From NCBI RefSeq assembly GCF_010811875.1, contig NZ_VKHP01000021.1:1-58607 (forward strand): 58,607 nucleotides of DNA, read 5' to 3'. The notes beneath the pieces are model-generated. The model was not told the origin of the DNA. It saw only the letters and a list, made by a program, of their open reading frames with translations, and did not search any database. Shown here one piece after another: positions 16,117 to 25,190 of this stretch. Position 1 is the stretch's first letter. Each line of letters starts with the position of its first letter. The stretch comes from Bradyrhizobium uaiense. GTDB taxonomy: Bacteria; Pseudomonadota; Alphaproteobacteria; Rhizobiales; Xanthobacteraceae. The translations under genes and the position numbers were made by a program.

Positions 16117-17237
16117 CAACCCATTCTTCCAACCCGACCGATCCGCTTCGGACGCTCCCTGCGGCGAAGGTCCTCGTCGCGGCGGCCGTGCTTGCCGGCG
16201 TCGCGCTGAGCGGCTGCAACGACCGCGCGGCGCAGACGGCCACGCGCGCCACACTGGTCCGGACCACGATCGTTCAGCCGCGTGACCGGCAAGCCTCCCT
16301 CACGCTGACCGGGGAGATCCAGGCGCGCTTCCGTGCCGATCTATCTTTCCGCCTCAGCGGACGCGTGGTTGCCCGCACCGCGGACGTCGGTGCTCACGTC
16401 AACAAAGGCGACGTTCTCGCCCGGCTCGATCCGGCGGAGCAACAAGCCGACGTCGATGCCGCGACCGCGGCAGTGGCGTCGGCCGAAGCCCAGCTGCGCG
16501 TGGCGAAGGCTACGTTCGAGCGGCAGAAAGCGCTGATCGCGAGCGGCTTCACCACCCGGACCGTGTACGATCAGGCCCAGGAAGGTTTACGAACCGCAGA
16601 GGGCGTGCTGGAAGCCGCCAAGGCTCAACTGGGCACCTCTGGGGATGCGCTCGGCTATACCGTCCTGCGCGCTGAAGCCGACGGTGTCATTACAGCTCGA
16701 AACCTCGAGGTCGGCCAGGTCGTTCCGGCTGCCCAACCTGTGTTCTCGCTTGCCCAAGATGGGGAGCGGGATGCCGTCTTTGAGGTCTATGAATCCGTAT
16801 TTCTTGGCGAGACCGACAGCCGCCGCGTCACGCTGGCGCTGGTCTCCGACCCCGGCGTGACCGCGATGGGTGAGGTGAGAGAGATCTCACCGGCGATCGA
16901 CGCGAAGAGCTCCACGATCCGCGTCAAAGTGTCCATCGAAAATCCGCCGGCCGCGATGACGCTGGGCAGCGCCGTCGCGGGAACTGTCAAGACGAAAGCT
17001 CAGAAGGACATCACCTTGCCCTGGAGCGCGCTGATGGCCGCGGGCAGGAAGCCTGCTGTCTGGACGGTCGACCCGAAAACGCAGACAGCGTCGCTGAAGC
17101 CCGTCACGGTCGGCGCTTACGAGGCCGGCCAGGTGCTGATCAAGGCAGGCCTCGAGCCCGGCGAGCGCGTCGTCGTCGACGGCGGCAAGCTTCTGAGCGT
17201 CGGCCAGTCGGTCACTGAGGAGGGAGGTCAGTCATGA
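16113..17237 (+). CDS. RND efflux periplasmic adaptor (membrane fusion) lipoprotein 1
   Basis: A 374-residue HlyD/AcrA-type adaptor linking an inner-membrane RND pump to an outer-membrane channel. It begins with a lipoprotein signal ending in VALSGC (lipobox Cys near residue 36), then a lipoyl half-motif (GRVVARTADVGAHVNKGDVL), a helical hairpin with SAEAQLRVAKATFERQKAL, the second lipoyl half and a beta-barrel domain. The start overlaps the kinase-like gene and the stop overlaps the second adaptor gene, both as ATGA. Two adaptors with one pump is the TriABC layout. Confidence 0.92.
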   Translation: MTTHSSNPTDPLRTLPAAKVLVAAAVLAGVALSGCNDRAAQTATRATLVRTTIVQPRDRQASLTLTGEIQARFRADLSFRLSGRVVARTADVGAHVNKGDVLARLDPAEQQADVDAATAAVASAEAQLRVAKATFERQKALIASGFTTRTVYDQAQEGLRTAEGVLEAAKAQLGTSGDALGYTVLRAEADGVITARNLEVGQVVPAAQPVFSLAQDGERDAVFEVYESVFLGETDSRRVTLALVSDPGVTAMGEVREISPAIDAKSSTIRVKVSIENPPAAMTLGSAVAGTVKTKAQKDITLPWSALMAAGRKPAVWTVDPKTQTASLKPVTVGAYEAGQVLIKAGLEPGERVVVDGGKLLSVGQSVTEEGGQS

Positions 17238-18310
17238 AGCGACAGGTCATGATGATCGCTGGCACGCTCGCGGCGGCCTCGTTGCTCACCGGCTGTCAGC
17301 AGGAGACGAAGGCGCCGGAGCCCGTGCGCCCCGTGCTCTCAATGGTGGCCAAGCAGAACAGCGGTGACGGCACGGTTGCCGTCGGCGCCGTCGAGCCGCG
17401 CTACAAGACCAACCTTGGTTTTCGCGTACTCGGACGGCTGACTTCGCGCCCGGTCTACGTTGGCGACATCGTCCGTGAAGGACAAATCATCGGCACGATC
17501 GATCCCACCGCACTCGATCTCGCCGTTCGCGCGGCCAAAGCTCAGCTTGCGAAGGCCGAGGCGCAGCTTGCGACGGCCAGGGCCACGGAGGAGCGGCAGC
17601 GCACGCTCATCACCAGCGATGCGACCACCAGGCAGACGCTGGATAATGCCGAGCAGGCCCGCGCCGGCGCCGAAGCAAGCGTCGCGCAGGAGCAGGCGAA
17701 CCTGACCAAAGCCATCGAGCAACTCGGCTATGCCCAGATCAAGGCGGACTTCGGCGGCGTCGTTACCGCCGTCGGCGCTGAAGTCGGCCAAGTGGTTTCG
17801 CCCGGTCAAACCGTAGTGACGGTCGCGCGGCCGGACATTCGCGAGGCGGTCGTCGATATCGGGGAAGACCTACCTGTGCCGCTCGAAGTCGGTCTCCCGT
17901 TCACCGTCAGCCTGCAGCTCCTTCCCGCGGTTCAGGTCGAAGGCAGCATCCGCGAAATCGCGCCGCAGGCCGATGCGGTGACGCGGCTGCGACGTGTCCG
18001 TATTGCGCTCGAGAACCCGCCCGAAAGCTTCCGTCTTGGCGCGACCGTCACGGCAAGGCTCGGGAAGGACCAGAGCAGGGTCTTGCGCCTGCCCGCATCA
18101 GCGGTGCTCGCCAGGGACGGCGCCGATTTCGTCTGGGTGGTCGATCAGTCCGCCGGCACCGTCTCGCTGCAGAAGATCGATGGTGTCGCCGAACAGGCGG
18201 GCATCCGCGTCACCGGCGGGCTTGCCGAAGGCACCCGGGTCGTCACCGCCGGAATTCATAGCCTCAAGCCCGGACAACATGTCCGTATCGAACAGGATCA
18301 AGAGCCATGA
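17234..18310 (+). CDS. RND efflux periplasmic adaptor lipoprotein 2
   Basis: A second, diverged adaptor of 358 residues. The lipobox LLTGC places the lipidated Cys near residue 21. The lipoyl part (GRLTSRPVYVGDIVREGQII), the coiled-coil hairpin (LAKAEAQLATARATEERQR) and the barrel domain are all present. It overlaps the neighbouring adaptor and pump genes by 4 bases on each side, so the three products are made together. In TriABC the two adaptors are not interchangeable, and that may hold here. No outer-membrane factor gene is present in the cluster, so a TolC-like channel must come from elsewhere. Confidence 0.92.
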   Translation: MKRQVMMIAGTLAAASLLTGCQQETKAPEPVRPVLSMVAKQNSGDGTVAVGAVEPRYKTNLGFRVLGRLTSRPVYVGDIVREGQIIGTIDPTALDLAVRAAKAQLAKAEAQLATARATEERQRTLITSDATTRQTLDNAEQARAGAEASVAQEQANLTKAIEQLGYAQIKADFGGVVTAVGAEVGQVVSPGQTVVTVARPDIREAVVDIGEDLPVPLEVGLPFTVSLQLLPAVQVEGSIREIAPQADAVTRLRRVRIALENPPESFRLGATVTARLGKDQSRVLRLPASAVLARDGADFVWVVDQSAGTVSLQKIDGVAEQAGIRVTGGLAEGTRVVTAGIHSLKPGQHVRIEQDQEP

Positions 18311-21300
18311 AGTCGTTCAACCTCTCGGACTGGGCGCTCGGCCATCGCTCGCTCGTCTGGTATTTCATGATCGCCTTCATGGCGGCAGGCCTGTTTGCCT
18401 ATCTCCAACTCGGGCGGCAGGAAGATCCTGACTTCACCATCAAGACAATGGTGATCCAGGCGCAGTGGCCGGGCGCCTCGCCCGAGGAAATGACGCGCCA
18501 GGTTACCGACCGGATCGAGAAGAAGCTGGAGGAACTGGAATCGCTCGACTACACCAAGAGCGTGACGGTCGCAGGCCAGACCACCGTCTTCGTCTACTTG
18601 CGCGATTCGACCAAGGCGGCCGACGTCAAGCCGACCTGGGTGCGCGTCCGCAACATGATCGCGGACATCAGGGGCGATTTCCCACAAGGCGTGATCGGAC
18701 CCGGTTTCAATGACCGTTTCGGCGACGTCTTCGGCAACGTTTATGCCTTCACCAGCGACGGCTTGAGCCAGCGACAGCTCCGCGACCAGGTCGAGGACAT
18801 CCGGGCCAAGGTGCTGACGGTGCCCGATGTCGGCAAGGTCGACATTCTCGGCGCGCAGGATGAGGTGATTTATCTCGAATTCTCCACCCGCAAGATCGCG
18901 GCCCTCGGCCTCGATGTCCACGCCATCATGAATTCGCTGCAAGGGCAGAACGCGGTGGCGCCCTCCGGCGTGTTCCAGGAGGGGCCGGAGCGGATCAGCG
19001 TGCGCGTGAACGGCCAGTTCGCCTCAGAGGCGAGCCTCAAGGCAGTCAATCTCCGCATCAACGATCGCTTCTTCCCGCTAACCGATGTTGCGACCATCAC
19101 GCGCGGCTACGCCGATCCGCCGTCAACCCTGTTCCGATACAATGGTCAGCCCGCCATCGCGCTCGCGATCGGCATGAAATCCGGTGCCAATTTGCTCAAG
19201 TTCGGCGAGGGGTTGAAAAAGGAGATGGCTGGAATCATCGCCGACCTGCCGATCGGTGTCGGCGTACACCTCGTGGCCGACCAGCCCGTCGTGGTCGAAC
19301 ATGCCGTTTCCGGCTTCACCGAAGCGTTGTTCGAGGCCGTCATCATCGTGCTCGGCATCAGCTTCCTGAGTCTCGGCTTGCGTGCCGGTCTCGTGGTCGC
19401 CATCGCCATTCCGCTCGTGCTCGCGATCACCTTCGTTGTGATGGCTTATTGCGGCATCTCGCTGCAACGTATTTCGCTTGGGGCCCTGATCATCGCGCTT
19501 GGCCTGCTGGTCGACGATGCCATGATCGCGGTCGAGATGATGGTGGCGCGGCTCGAGATCGGCGATCCCCTCGAAAAGGCGGCAACCCACGTCTACACGT
19601 CGACCGCGTTCCCGATGCTGACGGGAACGCTTGTCACCGTGGCCGGCTTCATCCCGATCGGGCTCAACAGCAGCAATGCCGGCGAGTTTACTTTCACCCT
19701 GTTTGTGGTGATTGCGGTGTCATTGATCGTCTCCTGGATCGTGGCCGTCTTGTTCACCCCGCTGCTCGGCGTCACCATCCTGCCGGCCAGGATGAAGGGG
19801 CATCACGGGCAGAAGGGCCGCCTGGCGCAGATGTTCGCGCGCCTGCTGCTGTTCTGTATGCATCACCGGTGGAGCACCGTCACCGTGACGGCCGGCGCCT
19901 TCCTGCTGGCCGTGTTCGGCTTGCAGTTCGTGCAGCAGCAGTTCTTTCCCTCGTCGGACCGCGCCGAGCTCGTGATCGACTGGAATCTGCCGCAGAATGC
20001 CTCGATCACCGACACCAATACGCAGATGGCGCGCTTCGAGCGCGAGCAATTGCAGGGCAACGGTTCAGTCGAGCATTGGTCGACGTTTGTCGGTACCGGC
20101 GCGCCGCGCTTCGTGCTGTCATTCGATCTGCAGACCGCCAACACATGGTTTGGCCAGCAAGTGATCGTGACCAAAGGGGGTATTGCTGCGCGCGATCGCC
20201 TCAAGTCGCAGTTCGAGGACTACTTGCGGAAAACCTTCCCGGGCACCGACACCTACGTCAAGCTGCTCGAGGTTGGCCCTCCCGTGGGACGTCCGGTGCA
20301 ATATCGTCTGAGCGGCCCCGATATCGCTGAGGTCCGCGACCTGTCGCAGAAACTTGCCGGGGTTATTCGCAGCAATCCTGATCTGGGGAACGTCGTGTTC
20401 GACTGGATGGAGCCCGCGCGCGTCGTCAAGGTCGACGTGCTCCAGGACAAGGCACGCCAGCTTGGCGTCACGTCGGAAGACATCGCCACCACGCTGAACT
20501 CCGTGCTCCAGGGCACGCCGGTCACGCAAGTGCGCGACAGCATCTATCTGGTCAATGTCACGGGACGGGCGACCGCGCCGGAACGCGCCTCGATCGATAC
20601 GCTGCGCGACCTGCAATTGACCGGGCTCGGCGGCCAATCGGTTCCGCTCGGGGCGGTTGCCAATCTGCGCTACGAGCTGGAGCAGCCCACGATCTGGCGC
20701 CGCGCCAGGATTCCGACCATCACTCTGAAAGCCGCCGTCGTCAGCAAAGTTCAGCCGAAGACGGTCGTCGATCAGCTCGCGCCGAAGGTGGCGGAATTTA
20801 CCAAGCAGCTGCCCGCGGGATACTCGGTGAAGATCGGCGGCTCGGTGGAGGAGAGTGCCAAGAGCCAGGGGCCGATCATCGCGGTGGTGCCGCTGATGCT
20901 GTTCGTTATGGCCACGGTGCTGATGGTGCAGCTGCAGAGCTTTTCGCGTCTGTTCCTGGTGTTCGCGGTCGCGCCGCTCGCGTTGATCGGTGTCGTCATG
21001 GCGCTGCTGCCGAGTGGGGCGCCGCTGGGCTTCGTCGCCATCCTCGGCGTACTCGCCCTCATCGGCATCCTGGTCCGGAACTCGGTGATCCTGATCGTGC
21101 AGATCGAGGATCTGAAGAAGGAGGGCAGGCCGGCCTGGGATGCAGTGGTGGAAGCAACCGAGCATCGTATGCGCCCGATCCTGCTGACGGCCGCGGCCGC
21201 CAGTCTCGCGCTGATTCCCATCGCCCGCGAAATTTTCTGGGGCCCGATGGCCTTTGCCATGATGGGCGGCATCATCGTCGGTACGCTGCTGACCTTGCTG

Positions 21301-21453
21301 TTCCTGCCGGCGCTGTATGTGGCGTGGTTTAGAGTTCATCCTGATCACAGCGATCAACTGCATGGGGCCGATGCTCCGGTGCACGAAATCCCCGAGCCCG
21401 GGCGAAGCTTCCCGCGCGCTGCGCCAGCGCCGACCCTTGAACCGCAATTCTAG
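18307..21453 (+). CDS. RND efflux transporter permease
   Basis: A 1048-residue inner-membrane drug/proton antiporter of the HAE1/AcrB class. The N-terminal membrane segment is followed by QEDPDFTIKTMVIQAQWPG, typical of the family. TM4 carries the proton-relay aspartates in GLLVDDAMIAVEMM (Asp 403 and 404). In TM10 the position of the AcrB proton-relay lysine is Arg 924 (GILVRNSVILIVQIE), a conservative change that also occurs in related alphaproteobacterial pumps as I recall. Both porter halves and both membrane blocks are complete. It is the last gene of the kinase-adaptor-adaptor-pump operon, and probably repressed by the divergent TetR. Confidence 0.95.
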   Translation: MKSFNLSDWALGHRSLVWYFMIAFMAAGLFAYLQLGRQEDPDFTIKTMVIQAQWPGASPEEMTRQVTDRIEKKLEELESLDYTKSVTVAGQTTVFVYLRDSTKAADVKPTWVRVRNMIADIRGDFPQGVIGPGFNDRFGDVFGNVYAFTSDGLSQRQLRDQVEDIRAKVLTVPDVGKVDILGAQDEVIYLEFSTRKIAALGLDVHAIMNSLQGQNAVAPSGVFQEGPERISVRVNGQFASEASLKAVNLRINDRFFPLTDVATITRGYADPPSTLFRYNGQPAIALAIGMKSGANLLKFGEGLKKEMAGIIADLPIGVGVHLVADQPVVVEHAVSGFTEALFEAVIIVLGISFLSLGLRAGLVVAIAIPLVLAITFVVMAYCGISLQRISLGALIIALGLLVDDAMIAVEMMVARLEIGDPLEKAATHVYTSTAFPMLTGTLVTVAGFIPIGLNSSNAGEFTFTLFVVIAVSLIVSWIVAVLFTPLLGVTILPARMKGHHGQKGRLAQMFARLLLFCMHHRWSTVTVTAGAFLLAVFGLQFVQQQFFPSSDRAELVIDWNLPQNASITDTNTQMARFEREQLQGNGSVEHWSTFVGTGAPRFVLSFDLQTANTWFGQQVIVTKGGIAARDRLKSQFEDYLRKTFPGTDTYVKLLEVGPPVGRPVQYRLSGPDIAEVRDLSQKLAGVIRSNPDLGNVVFDWMEPARVVKVDVLQDKARQLGVTSEDIATTLNSVLQGTPVTQVRDSIYLVNVTGRATAPERASIDTLRDLQLTGLGGQSVPLGAVANLRYELEQPTIWRRARIPTITLKAAVVSKVQPKTVVDQLAPKVAEFTKQLPAGYSVKIGGSVEESAKSQGPIIAVVPLMLFVMATVLMVQLQSFSRLFLVFAVAPLALIGVVMALLPSGAPLGFVAILGVLALIGILVRNSVILIVQIEDLKKEGRPAWDAVVEATEHRMRPILLTAAAASLALIPIAREIFWGPMAFAMMGGIIVGTLLTLLFLPALYVAWFRVHPDHSDQLHGADAPVHEIPEPGRSFPRAAPAPTLEPQF

Positions 21454-21466
21454 CAAAGGAAACGCT

Positions 21467-21766
21467 ATGTCCCTATGACGCTGGCTGCCACGTTCGCAGC
21501 GATCTCGCAGGTGCCAGCTGCGACGTTTGCGCAATTCCCGCCACCTCCGCCGATTGGGAGGGCCGCCTCCGATGCCAGCAGGAGGTTCTGCCGGACTCGG
21601 GGGGCCGCCTCCGTTGAGGCCCGTGGGGGCGGCACAGCCGGTCCAGCGCCTCGCCTCGGCGAGGGTGCCTGCTTCTCACGGCGATCTCAGGGCAGTTGCG
21701 CGCGTCAGCGGCGGACCCGCCGCAGCGGATCTTCTCCTCGATCAGTATTTGGGCGTCCATCCTTAA
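21467..21766 (+). pseudogene. Frameshifted Pro/Gly-rich exported protein
   Basis: Fourteen bases after the pump stop, ATG 21467 runs into a TGA after three codons. A second ATG at 21475 encodes a signal-like start (TLAATFAAISQVPAATFAQF) leading into PPPPPIG. The Gly-Pro pattern then continues only in another phase (GGPPPMPAGGSAGLGGPPP), to a stop at 21764-21766. The repeat crossing the phase change shows one small protein gene broken by at least one indel. It was probably the last gene of the efflux operon. Function unknown. Confidence 0.45.
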
Positions 21767-22229
21767 GTCCCACTCCCGATAGTGCCCGCCTTCGACCAAC
21801 GTGCTCACGCAGAGGAATTTTCAATTCTGCGGGTAGTTGAATTGGTAGGTTTTAGTCCATGAAAGTCGAAAAAGCGTTATCTCTCAAAGGGGATTGACTG
21901 ACACTCTCTCCCCCGCACTGCTTCTCCATTGTGGGACAAGCAACGTTCTCAAAGGTGCATCGTCGCCGGTCCTGAGCAGCACCCTGTCTAATTTGGGAAG
22001 AAGCGCCACGATGTACAGGCCAGCCAACGCGCAATTTCTTATGAGAGAGATGGCGCGCCATCCGGAACAAAACTACGAACTCATATGTCATTGAAATACA
22101 GATATGAATCATTGATCTTTTTGGGAGGAGATGCGCGACGTTAGATCTGGCTTCCGCCCGAGACGTCCTGTTGCGCTGCCCGGGCACATCGCGCATGAGA
22201 TTGTTCGTTGCAATTCTGGAGTTCTCGAC
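21767..22229. other. Intergenic region without a supported gene
   Basis: The base composition drops compared with the flanks. An open frame at 21894-22094 (66 codons) has no ribosome site and no protein-like pattern. I see no clear hairpin. The promoter of the amidase operon must lie here or just before 22230. Confidence 0.5.
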
Positions 22230-23636
22230 ATGCTGAACTTGTGGCAGCTCGACGCCGCCGAACTCGTGGACGGCTTCGGCGCCAACGAGTTCACGCCGAT
22301 CGAAGCGCTCGAGGCGTGCCTGGCGCGAGCCGCCGCCTGCCAATCCGCGCTGAACATGTTCGTGTCACTGGACCAGAATGCGAGGCGGGCTTCAGAGGAA
22401 AGCGCGCGCCGCTGGGCACGGCGCGAACCGATCAGCCCGCTGGATGGGGTGCCGATCAGCGTCAAGGACAACGTTCACGTGGCCGGGCTCTCGACGAGCT
22501 GGGGCAGCCGGCTCCTGGAGGGCTATGTCGCGCCGCGCGACGAAGCGCCCGTGGCGCGACTTCGAGCGGCCGGCGCCGTTCTGTTTGGCAAGACGAACTG
22601 TCCCGAATTCGCCATGCAGGGCACCACGACGAATGCCCTGGCGGGGACGACCGGCAATCCGTGGCGCGCGGACCTCACACCTGGCGGTTCATCCGGCGGC
22701 GCGGTCGCCGCTGTTGCCGCATGTTGCGGCCCGCTTGCACTCACAACGGATGGTGGCGGGTCAACGCGAAGGCCTGCGTCGCATACCGGTCTCTACGGCT
22801 TCAAGCCGTCGATGGGAATCGTCCCGCGTGGCGGCGGGCTGCCCGAGATTTTTCAGGATTTTGAAGTCGTGGGAGCGGTCGGCCGTAGCCTTCGAGACGT
22901 CAGCACGATGACCGACACTCTAGCGGGGCGCGCGTTGCCGGACGGAGCACCGCTGCGCCGCATCCTGTTCGTGCCTCGCTTCGGAACCCATCCGGTCGAT
23001 CCAGCAATCGATGCCGAGGTGCGGGCGGCCGCTCATCGCTTCGAGACGCTGGGCTGCGTCGTCGAAGAAGCCGTCGAATTCGGGATCGCCGACCGCGTCA
23101 ACGCGCTTTGGCCGACGCTCTCCAGTGTGGGACTTGCTTGGATGATCGAGTGCGCAGGGCAATTCGACGAGTTGTCGCGGCGCGCAGTACCGCTCGACCT
23201 CGATCTCCTGACGCCCGCGAGCCGAGCCGCCCTTGAGGCCGGACGGAGTGCGTCCGCGACGCTGCTCTTCGAGGTGTTCGCTGCGGTCCGCGAGCTTGAA
23301 CGCGAGCTCGCCGTCATCTTCTCGCACCACGACGCCATTCTTACGCCAGCCACGGCAGCCCTGCCCTGGCCGGCAAATGAAACACATCCTCTCGTCATTG
23401 CCGGCGAGCCCGTCGGCCCTCGCGGACACGCCGTCTTCACGGCCTTCGCCAACGCGGCGGGCTTGCCGGCGATTGCAGTGCCCAGCGGCTTTGTCGATGG
23501 TCTCCCGACCGGATTCCAGATCGTCGGCCGACGCGGGGAGGACAGCGCCTTGTTGGCGCTCGCGCGCCTCTATGACGACATGCACCCATGGCGGCCGAGT
23601 TGGCCGGATCCGAAAATCCGAAAGGTGCAGCGATGA
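22230..23636 (+). CDS. Amidase (amidase-signature family)
   Basis: A 468-residue cytoplasmic amidase with the Ser-cisSer-Lys machinery. The Lys is in SVKDN (near residue 79), the cis-Ser in GGSSGG and the nucleophile Ser in DGGGSTRRPAS. The start ATG 22230 has TGGAG 8 bases upstream; an open frame from 22131 has none. The stop overlaps the next gene as ATGA. With the hydratase and the polar amino-acid transporter downstream it likely releases ammonia from an imported amide, such as an aryl- or alkyl-amide or an amino-acid amide. Substrate not readable. Confidence 0.92.
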   Translation: MLNLWQLDAAELVDGFGANEFTPIEALEACLARAAACQSALNMFVSLDQNARRASEESARRWARREPISPLDGVPISVKDNVHVAGLSTSWGSRLLEGYVAPRDEAPVARLRAAGAVLFGKTNCPEFAMQGTTTNALAGTTGNPWRADLTPGGSSGGAVAAVAACCGPLALTTDGGGSTRRPASHTGLYGFKPSMGIVPRGGGLPEIFQDFEVVGAVGRSLRDVSTMTDTLAGRALPDGAPLRRILFVPRFGTHPVDPAIDAEVRAAAHRFETLGCVVEEAVEFGIADRVNALWPTLSSVGLAWMIECAGQFDELSRRAVPLDLDLLTPASRAALEAGRSASATLLFEVFAAVRELERELAVIFSHHDAILTPATAALPWPANETHPLVIAGEPVGPRGHAVFTAFANAAGLPAIAVPSGFVDGLPTGFQIVGRRGEDSALLALARLYDDMHPWRPSWPDPKIRKVQR

Positions 23637-24367
23637 GTGTCCCAGATTTCGCCGAGCGATTGCTCGAGGCGCGCCGGAGCGGGACCCCGGCCTCATGGCG
23701 AGATATCGAGCTGCCGGATCGAACTGCTGCCTATGCCGTTCAGGACATCGTCGCCCGTCAACTCGGACCTGTTGCCGGCTGGAAGGTCGGAGCGGCCGAC
23801 CCAGAGGCCGAGCCGATGGGAGCGCCCTGTCCAGTAATCGGAATTTCCAGCTCGCCTTCAGCGTTCGACGGAGCTGAGTGGCGTATGCGGGGTGTCGAGG
23901 TCGAGGTGGGACTACGCCTCGGGCGTGACCTTGTGGGCGCGCCGTCCCGATCCGATTGCATCCGGGCCGTGGAGGCGTTGCTTCCGGTCGTCGAGGTTGT
24001 CGAGACCCGGCTCGCCAATTGGTCGGAGAGTCCTGCTTTGGCCAAGCTCGCCGATTTTCAGAGCCATGGCGCGCTCATCCTTGGTCAGCCATCCGCGATC
24101 GATCCTGCGACGCTCGATCTTCGCGACGTGCGCGCGGAGCTGGCTTTTGACGGTCAGACCGTCGCATCGACGCGGGGCGGCAATCCCGCCAGCGACGCCT
24201 GGCGTCTACTGGTCTGGCTCGCGGGGCACGCGGAGGCGCGCGGCCGACCGTTGCGGGCCGGCGACGTGATCACGACCGGCTCCTGCACGGGCCTGCTGTT
24301 TGCGGCACCGGCGGCCAGGGTTTCCGCGCAGGTGCTCCGCCTTGGCGAGGTCGTGCTGCACTTTTGA
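23633..24367 (+). CDS. 2-keto-4-pentenoate hydratase / fumarylacetoacetate hydrolase-like protein
   Basis: A 244-residue MhpD-type protein. The N-terminal part reads AAYAVQDIVARQLGPVAGWKVGAADP, the metal-binding acidic motif is GVEVEVGLRLGRD, and DFQSHGALILG and ITTGSCTGLL follow as in hydratases and oxalocrotonate decarboxylases. These enzymes add water to, or decarboxylate, 2-oxo-enoates in ring-cleavage routes. It is translationally coupled to the amidase gene. The pair suggests breakdown of an amide whose carbon skeleton becomes a 2-oxo-enoate or similar acid. Confidence 0.88.
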   Translation: MSVPDFAERLLEARRSGTPASWRDIELPDRTAAYAVQDIVARQLGPVAGWKVGAADPEAEPMGAPCPVIGISSSPSAFDGAEWRMRGVEVEVGLRLGRDLVGAPSRSDCIRAVEALLPVVEVVETRLANWSESPALAKLADFQSHGALILGQPSAIDPATLDLRDVRAELAFDGQTVASTRGGNPASDAWRLLVWLAGHAEARGRPLRAGDVITTGSCTGLLFAAPAARVSAQVLRLGEVVLHF

Positions 24368-24373
24368 ACCGCC

Positions 24374-24385
24374 CCCAAATTTGGG
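24374..24385. promoter_or_regulatory. Perfect 12-base palindrome CCCAAATTTGGG
   Basis: The dyad lies between the hydratase stop and the GntR gene. It is too short and lacks a T run for an intrinsic terminator, so an operator is more likely. The protein that binds it is unknown. Confidence 0.4.
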
Positions 24386-24403
24386 AGCGCCCCGCCCGCT
24401 TAT

Positions 24404-24415
24404 CTTGTATACCTG
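24404..24415. promoter_or_regulatory. Putative GntR operator, site 1
   Basis: CTTGTATACCTG lies 14 bases before the GntR start. It contains the GTATAC dyad seen in many FadR-subfamily GntR operators, and its complement shares ATACAAG with the second site at 25121-25132. Autoregulation is the simplest reading. Confidence 0.45.
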
Positions 24416-24428
24416 TTCTGGCGTAGCT

Positions 24429-25181
24429 ATGCTGCGCGGAATGCAGACGTCCGCCGATATCGCCGAGCGCCTCCTGGAGGCCCTACTCGCCGGAAAGTTT
24501 GAGCCCGGCTCGCGGTTCGGCGAGCAGGATCTCGCCGCTGTTTTCGGCTGCAGCCGGACAATGGTTCGGGAAGCTCTCACGCGGCTGAGTGCGCGTGGTC
24601 TGGTCAACGTCAGTCCGCGCCGGGGGTGGTACGTCGTCGAGGTGACGCGAGAGCAGGCGCAAGAAGTGTTTGAATCGCGGCGCATCATCGAGGTCGGGAT
24701 TCTGAACAACGCAAGGCAGGTGAGCCCTGAGTCGCTCAGGCGACTAGATGCACATATCAAGCGTCAAAAAGCGTCATTTTCCCGCGATAATGCCGGCTTG
24801 CGCAGCTTCCTGCTCGGCGATTTTCACGTCTGCCTTGCCCAATGTCTCGGCAACAGCATTCTGGCGGAATCCTTGCGCGACCTGACCGTGCGCACCACGC
24901 TCGCGGCGATGCGCTTTCAGTCGTGGAAGGACGCCACGCGGTCCTTCAACGAACACCGCGAGATCGTCGAGATCCTGCATGCCGGCGACTTGGCGGCAGC
25001 CGCGTCCGCGATGTCGGCTCATCTCGGGACATGGGACGTCAAGCTGTCGGTACCGTCCGAGCGCGATTCTGTTTCCCTGCTTCGCGAGGCTCTTCAACCG
25101 GTCGATCGCCCGGCACGTGACTTGCATACAAGATCAGTCGCCAAGTCGCGCCCGGCGAGGCCGGCGCGGTCCACCAGCTAG
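24429..25181 (+). CDS. GntR-family transcriptional regulator (FadR/FCD type)
   Basis: A 250-residue regulator. The winged helix-turn-helix covers the first ~70 residues (DLAAVFGCSRTMVREALTRL, then GLVNVSPRRGWYV). The FCD ligand domain follows, with metal-binding histidines in DFHVCLAQ, FNEHREIVE and AHLGTWD. The start ATG 24429 has only a weak ribosome site, and ATG 24441 is an alternative. It sits in the middle of the operon, between the catabolic genes and the transporter genes, and is likely to sense the imported compound or its acid product. Confidence 0.9.
   Translation: MLRGMQTSADIAERLLEALLAGKFEPGSRFGEQDLAAVFGCSRTMVREALTRLSARGLVNVSPRRGWYVVEVTREQAQEVFESRRIIEVGILNNARQVSPESLRRLDAHIKRQKASFSRDNAGLRSFLLGDFHVCLAQCLGNSILAESLRDLTVRTTLAAMRFQSWKDATRSFNEHREIVEILHAGDLAAAASAMSAHLGTWDVKLSVPSERDSVSLLREALQPVDRPARDLHTRSVAKSRPARPARSTS
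25121..25132. promoter_or_regulatory. Putative GntR operator, site 2
   Basis: CTTGCATACAAG, with arms CTTG and CAAG, lies inside the 3' end of the GntR gene, 59 bases before the binding-protein start. It resembles the site before the GntR gene itself. Confidence 0.4.
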
Positions 25182-25190
25182 GAGGTTTCC

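Noticed and set aside
21852..22343. 163-codon minus-strand frame before the amidase gene
   Set aside because: No ribosome site, no motif, and it overlaps the amidase start.
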